In this document: positions 56,573 to 64,000 of the stretch, one piece after another | Layout: each line of letters starts with the position of its first letter | Position numbering within the stretch: the first letter of the stretch is position 1 | Assembly: GCA_039881045.1 (NCBI GenBank) | Contig: JAYWVB010000007.1 | Span: 124,001-188,000, forward strand | Source: Chaetomium olivaceum | Lineage: Eukaryota > Ascomycota > Sordariomycetes > Sordariales > Chaetomiaceae | Direction: 5' to 3' | Length of the DNA stretch: 64,000 nucleotides | Translations under genes and position numbers: made by a program | Notes under the pieces: generated by a model | Told to the model about the DNA's origin: nothing | The model's database searches: none | What the model saw: only the letters and a program-made list of their open reading frames with translations

Positions 56573-59500
56573 ATGTGCTCACGACTCAAAAGAGAGGAGA
56601 CAATGGGATCATCTTCTTTCCCGTCATATCGCGCCTTGGCGCCGCCCGAGCCACACCATGAGCGAGTCGAATTGCAACCTTCCTCTCTATCCGATGCGGA
56701 TACGATTTTGCCAGCCTTTCCTGGCGTTGATCCGTCATGGCGGCCACTCTATCTGCGACGCCGCATTCTCTGTGCTTTTGCCGCAATCTTCTCGATTGTT
56801 ATGGCCGCCGCAGAGACGCTACTCGCGGTTTCGGAGAAGAACAACGGCATTTCCTCAGCCTCAACCCCAATGGCCCAACATTATCTCTGGGTGTACGGCC
56901 CCATAGCCGCCCTGACGCTGATTGCCGCTGTCTGGGGCCGAGTCGAATATCAAAGCAAGCTGGTGGCGCCATGGATCCGTCTGTCAAAACAGCCAAGCGA
57001 TGCGAGACGCACACTGTTGCTCGACTACATATCCGACTTTCAACTATTTGTGGTATTCAAGGCACTCCGCAACCGCGACTATGCCGTTTCCGTCGTTTCC
57101 GCTGTGTCCCTGATCATCAGGGTCATGATCGTCATCTCGTCTGGACTTACTACCCTTTCCTGGACCCATGTCAGCCATGATTCCTGGCCCATGGTGGTTC
57201 AAGACCGCTTCGTTGATAGCACCAGCCGCCTCAGCAACCCGGGTACCATTGCCAAGTATATTACACAAGGGCTACAAAGATATAACCTCACCTACCCGGA
57301 TGGCTTGTCGGACCTCTACGCCTTTCAATCAATCCAAGCCGATCTACCCGATGGTGCAGAGACCCGTATCACCGTTGACGCATTTCAGAGTTCTCTTGAA
57401 TGTGAAACAGCTCAATTGACCTATAAGGGCTTTACGATGCCTCGACCTCCAGGCGTCCTCAACCTGGCCATTACATCCGCTGTTTGCAACGTGGAGGACC
57501 TGGTAATCACGGCCCCTAACGAAGTAGGCTGGCGTCCAGATCTTCCCAGCAACCCCTGGACGCTCCCTTTTGCACGATTCATCCAGATACAGTGTGACGG
57601 CACTACGGGCGATCCAGGAAAGCGGATACTGGCCCTCTTCGGGAATATAAGCTATTCGCTCAACACTGTGGGGCCTAAGGTGGAAGCTTACTTTGACAGT
57701 CAGCTACACCAATCTACGCAGCTCTTCTGTGTCCCAGTTTATGGGATCACAAAAGTCGACGTGGTACGCAACGGAACTCAGACACTGAGTGTGACGGTAT
57801 CACCTGGCGCTACAACTACAAGGCTTCATTCGGTCACTGCGTGGAATCTGATGGAATCCCATCTTTCCGCGTATAGTTGTGGAGACAGGACGTGTCAGGG
57901 TGACGAGATGCCATTTGGCGTCTCTGCACCCCGCAACGACCCGATGTCAGTCGCTATACCAAGCTACATTGCAAAGATTTGGCCCCTCGATTCTTTGTTT
58001 GACCCAGAGCTGCTTAAACAACTCGTTACCATCTACTATCGACAGTTCACTGCTATAATAGCCAAACACCTCATAATGGAACCGGCAACTATTGACAGCA
58101 GCGGGTTCGTTGTGACGTACGAAAACCGCCTTGTCGTGCAACATTGGGCTGTTCAGGCAATGGCTGGGCTAGCCGCTGCATGTTTAAGTTTGACGACTTT
58201 AGCCATGTTCTTCGTCCCTCGTCGTGGCATCCTACCCTGCGATCCGACTGCCTTGCCTCAAGCGGCATTCTTGGTTACGTGGAGCCACATCTTGCTGGCG
58301 AGACTACGCTTCTCGGGTCCGGCGGATAATAGGAATCTCGGCCACCCCCTGCAAGATTCCACCTTCGAGTCAGGGGCCGTCCTCGACCCAATATCCAACC
58401 AACCGCACTTCGCCATCGTGGATGTACAAGATTCTTTAGATCAACCGTCGGTGCTTCCACAGGTCGACCTAAGACACAAGCATCCCTTCATTCTTCATCC
58501 TGCTTCACGCCTGGCATTCTGCGTTCTCCTCGCGGCAGTTATCCCCATCTTGGAATTCACATTGCGTCAGTCCATTGGCAACCATGGACTCGGAGATATG
58601 GGCGACAACGTCTACATTCACTACACCTGGGCTGTTATTCCAGCGCTTTTCCTTGGCGCATTATCCATACTCGTGTCCACGGTCGATTTCCATATGCGGT
58701 CTCTCATGCCATACGTTATGCTAAAGCGATCGGTTACGGCCAGGTCATTCCTGGCCCTCGACCTTTTGAACATGTTGACCCCTCGGGTTATTCTCAGAGA
58801 GATCCGCGACGGCCATCTTGGGGCTCTCGCATGCACCTTGGCGTTCTTGGTTGCTTCACTATTACCCATCGCTTCTACGTCTCTCTTTGAGCCCCTTACC
58901 ATTCCGATAACCTTCCCAACGCTAATGAGGGCGTATGCGTCCTTCCCAATGTACCCATACGTCGAGACTGACTCTAATATGTTCGCGTCCCTTGTCCTCG
59001 AAGGAAATTTGGCATTCCCTAGATTTACTTATGAAGATCTTGCCTTCCCGGAGTTTATTTTCACGCCCTCATTGCCAGTTGACCACAATCTGGTCAACAT
59101 GTCCACCGTTCTCATCGTCACGGACGTCCCCGCTCTGAGGTCCAGGTTGATTTGCCGTACCTACGATACATCAAATATACGGACCAACCTCACGCTAGAC
59201 GTTGAGGATGGGAATGACGCCTTTGGTATTGACATTGAGGAGAAGAGTGCAACCGTTTCGAACAGCTGGGCGAATCAGTTTATAACATTAAGTTCACCCC
59301 CTTTCCAAACTTGACCTATTTCGGTATCGGAACCCCGACAGGAGGAGGCTGCAGCAACGTTCTCTACCTCTGGGGCAAACTAGAGGACTCCAAGAAGCCT
59401 GTCATCCAACACATCTCAGCCCTAGGCTGCAACGAAACCTTCGAGACCCTTTCCGTATCCACCACCTTCATCGGCAATCGTCTTAACATCGACCCACGCT

Positions 59501-60436
59501 ACCCCCCAAAACCACTGGAACACACGGCCTACCCATCTACCACTGTCTTCCACTCTAGCGTCTACAGCTCCCTCGCTAGGACCAACACCGACCCCGAGCT
59601 CCTCACCCCGTTCTTCGCCATGCTGACCTCCTCCCCCTGGGCCATTCCCCTTTCCTTCCTTGGAGACCGCACCGCCACACCCGCCATCATCCGCGCCATC
59701 AAACACCAGCACGGCATAATCCAAGCCCAAAACCTTGCCCGCCAACGCATCATCGCCAACACCGCCAACGCCACCATCCCCATCACGCACATTCCCAACG
59801 TAACACGCGACTATTCTGACGGCTACCTGCCCTACCCACAAAGACACGACGTCTTCCGCAACCACCCGCCCGGCACCACCGACGACATTCCCCTCTACAA
59901 CGGCAGCGCCATCACCGCACCCGGCGAAGGCCGCCGGCGGGTGGTGCAGGACCCGACCTCGACGCGTGTCCTGCAGGGGTTGCTCGGTGCCGTGCTGGCC
60001 TTGCTATTGGTGAGCTGGATCGGGGTGCGAGAGACGAATGTGTTGCCACGGGCCCGGCCCGACGACAATTGCGAGTGCGGTGGCGTTGGTGGCGGGGGGG
60101 AATTTGTTGGGGGAGGAGGAGAGAGAGGGGTTTTTGCGCTTTCTGGCAGCGTCGGGAAAAGGTGGCGTTTGTGATGGTGGGGCTGAGCCCGGGGATAATG
60201 AGGGTGTAGAGGGAGGCTCAAAGGGGAAGGAGGGAGTATCGTGGGAACGGGCGAGGTTTTGGATGGGGTGGGGGACTGTGCCGGATGTGGAGGGGAGGTT
60301 GATGGGAGGAGGGGAGAATGAAGGCGGTGTGAGCCGGTTTGGGATTCATGTTATGTGGGATCAGGAGGACGGGGAGGAGGAAGAGGGCGGGGGAGGAATG
60401 GAGTTGGAAGACAGATGCTGGAGAAACATGTACTGA
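56573..60436 (+). CDS. DUF3433 multi-pass membrane protein (two frame breaks)
   Basis: Followed across two frame changes, the gene is intronless and 1287 residues long. The first ATG is 56573; another at 56603 (MGSSSFPSYRAL) is also plausible. Hydrophobic helices occur near the N-terminus (FAAIFSIVMAAAETLLAV), in the middle (MAGLAAACLSLTTLAMFFV, LAFCVLLAAVIPILEF, LACTLAFLVASLLPIA) and near the end (VLQGLLGAVLALLLVSWIGV). The alternation of large, glycosylation-site-rich outer regions and helices, with a duplicated layout, is that of fungal DUF3433 proteins. The first break is at 59268-59270, where one more G gives NSWGESVYNI and LTYFGIG. The second is near 60050-60062, where one C too many separates VLPRARP from TTIASAVALVAGGNLL. 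The family's function is unknown. Confidence 0.82.
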
Positions 60437-60669
60437 GTAAAGTTCGGCGTTGGACACTACTTCGGAAGGCTGACTCGGTGGAAGCGTAAGATATGAAGCA
60501 ACGTAATGGGGGACTGGCTTGCTGTAGGTGGAGCTTCTGCTATTAATAGGCTGGATGTTATCGTAAGTTAGTCAACTGGACAGTTTCTCTTTCATTTACG
60601 CGCCTCCCCCTTTTCCAGTAGTCACTAGTACAATACATCAGATCAAGCTTGGCTTGTGTGTACAGCTAT

Positions 60670-62327
60670 TTAGAGCGCCCCTCTCCCCCCCGCCGTGATA
60701 TCCTCCGCCACAATATCCATCGCTTTGTCCGTGCCCGAGTACATGACCTTCCACACTTTCGCTTTGGGTCCCTCGGGTGCAGCTCAACACGGATATCCTC
60801 ATCAATAACAGGAAAGCCCGCCTGCGCAGGCGAGTTCTCCCACGTCGGCTCAACCCAGCGGCCCGCAACCGGCACCACCTCAAATTGGAGCACCAACAGC
60901 GCCGCCAACGACAAGATCTCAGCACTAGCAAAATGCCGCCCCGGGCAGAGGACATGCCCACCCCCAAACGCCCGAAAAGCAACCCGGTTTGGCTTTCTCC
61001 TCTTCTTTTCTCCCCCCCTTCCCCGGACGCTGGCACAAAGCGCAGATGGTCAAATTCCTCCGCATCATCCCCCCACGCGGCCTTGTCACTATGCTGCACC
61101 GCAGCAGGAATCATCAGCATCGCGCCCTTCTTCAGCAGCACCCGACCCTCATCCAGAGACACATCCTCCAGCAGCACGCGCGGGCCCACGTTGACGGCGC
61201 GGAACCGCAGCGTCTCTTGGAAGGTGCTCAGCAGCACGGGACAGGCCTCCCTGACGGCGGCGAGATCGATGGCGCTGACAGGGCTGCCGTCCTCGTCCGC
61301 CCCTTCCTCGCGCACGAGGGCGAGCAGCTCGCGGCGGATGTCGCCGAGTACGCGCGCGTCGGCGAGGATGTGGTAGAGCACCCAGAAGGCGCAGGGGTGG
61401 TGTTGCCCAGCACGGCGAAGGCGTTGCCGAGCTCCCCGCGGCCGACGTCGTCGAGCGACAGGCCGAAGAGATCGGCGTGGTGCTCGACGCGTTTGCGGAT
61501 CAGCCCTGAGCCCGTCTTGTAACCCCCTGCGCGCATGTACTTGATGAAGGCGGCGGCGGCAACCTCGCGCGCGGTGTGCAGCTTGGGGAAGAAGAAGGAT
61601 GCGAGCGGGAACATGGAGAGGGTGAGGAAACCGGCTTCAAAGATCTTCCAGGCTTCGACGACGGCGGGGTCGCGGAAGGGGTTGGCGGGGCCCCAGACGG
61701 CTTCCGAGGTTGAGGTGACCATCATGCGGCGCGACCACTCGGCGAGGCCGACTTTGGTGGTTCCGCGGGCGCGGAGTGTGGCCATCTCGGCGACGTAGAC
61801 CTCGATGGCGCGGCGGTTGATGGCGTCGAGGTCGGGGCCGGGCGCCATGGCCGGCATGATGTACTTGGGCCAGCTGGTGCTGAAGCCGTGCTCGCTGGTC
61901 AGGTCACGCTTCATGACTTCGAGAGCTGGCTTGCTCATGCCAATGACGGCCCCCGCGTCGGCTGCGATGGACGCAAAGCTGATGAATCGCCATTGCTTTT
62001 GGAGGAGGGAATCAGTGACGTGGCGTTGACAATGTACATGCGTTGAAATGGGAGCCGAAGCGTGTAGATGGGCAGTCGGGTGGCGTCCCTGGTGTGGTGT
62101 TAGAGGTGTCGGACGGGGTGCAGAAGGGAGCGGTAATGCGGGACGAACCTGATCCGGGTATGAAAGCGCGACTTCTCCCGAATCATTCCAATTAGGGGCT
62201 CGACGAATGGAATGCCCGTCAGGATGGCAGGTGGCTCCTTCGCGTCATGGGTAAGGTTGAGCAGCACGCACAGGAAGATGTAGATAGCGGCGAGCCCGCA
62301 TAGTACAAGGCTAACGACGGGAGCCAT
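60670..62327 (-). CDS. Cytochrome P450 monooxygenase (four frame breaks)
   Basis: Exon 1 is 62327..62149, exon 2 is 62088..60670 (59-bp intron). The N-terminal helix (VVSLVLCGLAAIYIFLCVLL) anchors the protein in the ER. The I-helix region reads AFAVLGNTTP then FWVLYHILAD, the ExxR motif is ETLRFR, the PERF-like stretch is FDHLRFVP, and the heme-binding loop is FRAFGGGHVLCPGRHFA with the axial cysteine present. All motifs are in order but in different frames. Breaks lie near 62005 (before LQKQWRF), 61395 (a four-C run on the coding strand), about 61000 (before NRVAFRAF) and 60775 (before PEGPKAKVWKV). One missing base at each gives a 533-residue protein, normal for a P450. The layout recalls CYP7/CYP8-like fungal P450s. 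The substrate is unknown; no biosynthetic core enzyme is seen nearby. Confidence 0.87.
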
Positions 62328-63283
62328 GGATAAACGATCACAGCTCGGGTCAACTCTCGGGAGAGAGGGGGAAGCTCAGCTTTGCTACTGGATGTTTGGG
62401 GGGCGGGACGGAGCGAGGACGCGGCGCAGAACTTGAAAGGGTAGTGGTGGACTGCTTTTAATTAAGGTACCGAGCTGCTTTCATGGAACAAAGACCGTAA
62501 GAACGGAGAAAAGGGAGCCCGAGCGAAGGGAGCGCAGAAAACGTTTGTAGATTAGACCTTATCCGTGTCGGTCTATACAGGAGAACTGTCTCTGAGCTTT
62601 TTTCCCTGAGGGTTTGAATGAGGTAGAAAGCTGAAAAGATCCGGGCTTCCTTTCGAGCCAACAATCACTTCTCCTTCCCATTGCGCAAGATTTGGCCCCC
62701 AACTGTCGACAAGCATGGACCGACGACATGCAAATGATGGCCCAATCAATTGTCGAGCTTGGAGAAGTGACGGGGGTATCATTGGACGGGAAGCCGCCAT
62801 ATTATTCTGGGTCTGCTGTTCGTCCCGATCGTGCGGCACGCACTGACCGAGCTGGCCGTCTGTGGTACGCACGACGCACCGGGCTCTGCACCACATCTCC
62901 CGAAGGAAGGGAGAACAGTGGTGGCTGTGTGGATAAATGCGCCGCTGACATAGCGGCCCACCGTCCAGGCATGAGCTGTCCAAAGTCCATACATACCTGA
63001 CCTGCCTAGCTAGCACAACGTTCCACAACACCGCCCCAACGTTGAGAGCAACCTGAATAAAAAGAAGCGGAGCTGACGATAAACCCGTTCGACAGATGGG
63101 CAGCACCATGCTTCCCGTACCCGCCGTGTCCTACCCCCTTTCTCGGCGAATATTCATGTTTCGACTGATGGACGCGAGTTTTAAATTCGACCCCCCCCCC
63201 CCCCCCCCCCCCCCCGACCGGGACATTTCTAGAGCTCGAAGCGCCGCTCAGTGCTGGCCAACCGGGGCCACCTGTGTCTGAGC
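62328..63283. promoter_or_regulatory. Divergent promoter of the P450 and PTH11-type genes, with a poly-C tract
   Basis: About 955 bp between divergent starts. It contains an uninterrupted C-run of about 23 bases (about 63191-63213), roughly 70-90 bp upstream of the receptor ATG. Minus-strand frames here have no motif. Regulation by the tract is only a possibility; its length is also the kind least reliably sequenced. Confidence 0.5.
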
Positions 63284-64000
63284 ATGTCGTCCACCAATAT
63301 TAACGGCTCCTATGGGTTAACGGCTGATGATCACGCCGCCCTATCTGCACCAACGGGCAATGACGACGTTGCCGCTTCGGCCTTCTACGTGTGTACATTG
63401 ATGATTCATTTCCTTGCCATTAGCAACCCTTTCACTAAGCGAGAAATAGGTCCTGAATTGGTTGTTCTTTGGCATATGCGTTATTGCCTTCTCCGTCCGC
63501 ATTTACATCCGCTTGGTCTGCAAATTAGCAAGGGAGGACTACCTCATGCTCGTGGTATTCGCTTTGCACAGCACTCAGACCGTCTTCGTCCAGCTCTACG
63601 TTGGGTACGTGTATGACGTCGAAGCCGTTAGAAAGGGCGACCATTCCAGGATTGACCCCGACTTTTTCGCAAACTCCAAGAAAGGCTTTGCCGCCCTCGG
63701 TGCCTGCGTTTATATCACCGTCGCCGCTCTCTTCATTATCAAGCTTAACTTTCTGATCTTCTTTAAGCGCTTGGGCACCGGATTCCGCAGTTTCCATGTG
63801 GCGTGGTGGATTGTCACTACCTTCACTGTGGGCGTTGCCATCGTTCTATGTGGCCTACAGGAGGTTAGGTGCGTATTTGGGCCCATCGACTACATCTTGG
63901 GCGAGGGATGCGTGGAAAAGTCAACTCTAAGGCGTATGTTCGTGAAGTCTATCTTCTCGGTAGTTGTAGATGTTCTGTCGGATATCCTGAGTGAGTTTTT
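63284..64000 (+). CDS. PTH11-type / fungal rhodopsin-domain membrane protein (partial)
   Basis: Exon 1 is 63284..63388. A 61-bp intron (GTGTGT donor, CACTAAG branch, AATAG acceptor) leads to exon 2 from 63450, open to a GTGAGT donor at 63991, just before the window ends. The visible 215 residues have a short outer N-terminus, then at least four helices: VLNWLFFGICVIAFSVR, LMLVVFALHSTQTVFVQLYV, GACVYITVAALFIIKLNFL and WIVTTFTVGVAIVLCGL. Between them lie charged loops with ARED, and the last segment SVVVDVLSDIL begins the next helix, the DxxxD motif typical of fungal rhodopsin-domain proteins. These sit in the plasma membrane; some act as receptors in plant-pathogenic fungi. The full length and any CFEM domain are outside the window. 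Confidence 0.8.

Noticed and set aside
1..64000. CRISPR arrays, prophage, insertion sequences or bacterial operons
   Set aside because: The window is eukaryotic throughout, with spliceosomal introns; no arrays or transposase-like frames were seen.

Overview
The window is nuclear DNA of a filamentous ascomycete, most likely a Sordariomycete and possibly Sordariales. The evidence is GC-rich coding sequence, many short introns (about 50-90 bp, GTRNGT donors, CTRAC branch sites) and typically fungal families: a HET protein, a NACHT-ankyrin NLR, a subgroup-C chitinase, DUF3433, fungal rhodopsin (PTH11-type) and ACS/DHA2 transporters. I assign 23 protein genes. I see no rRNA, intact tRNA, CRISPR array or intact transposon.

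Layout. 0.6-8.5 kb: a CHORD-like zinc protein, a single-pass membrane protein, an MFS transporter, a secreted protein and an SDR. 8.9-15.3 kb: SWR1, divergent from complex I subunit NDUFB8. 16-17.9 kb: a conserved fungal protein of unknown role. 19.2-24.4 kb: a small secreted cysteine-rich protein facing, tail to tail, an 11-exon killer-toxin-like GH18 chitinase with five LysM modules. 24.5-26.8 kb: gene-poor, RIP-like DNA. 26.8-44.3 kb: an accessory stretch with a HET protein, a membrane protein, an orphan protein, a 166-bp tandem repeat, an amidoligase, a DHA2 exporter and a large NLR. 45.4-64 kb: CTP synthase, a tannase/feruloyl esterase, an ACS transporter, a degenerate kinase, a DUF3433 protein, a P450 and the start of a PTH11-type receptor.

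The most consistent unexpected signal is a set of about 20 small reading-frame breaks in nine genes, mostly at short homopolymers. Several hit housekeeping genes: CTP synthase has four and SWR1 has one. Summed indels bring the total length of most affected genes back to a multiple of three, and conserved motifs continue in the shifted frame. I therefore read most as sequence or assembly indels. For the NLR and the 29.8-kb membrane protein, real decay is also possible. Exon coordinates were derived by hand from splice signals and phase matching; family assignments rest on motifs I recognise, not on searches.
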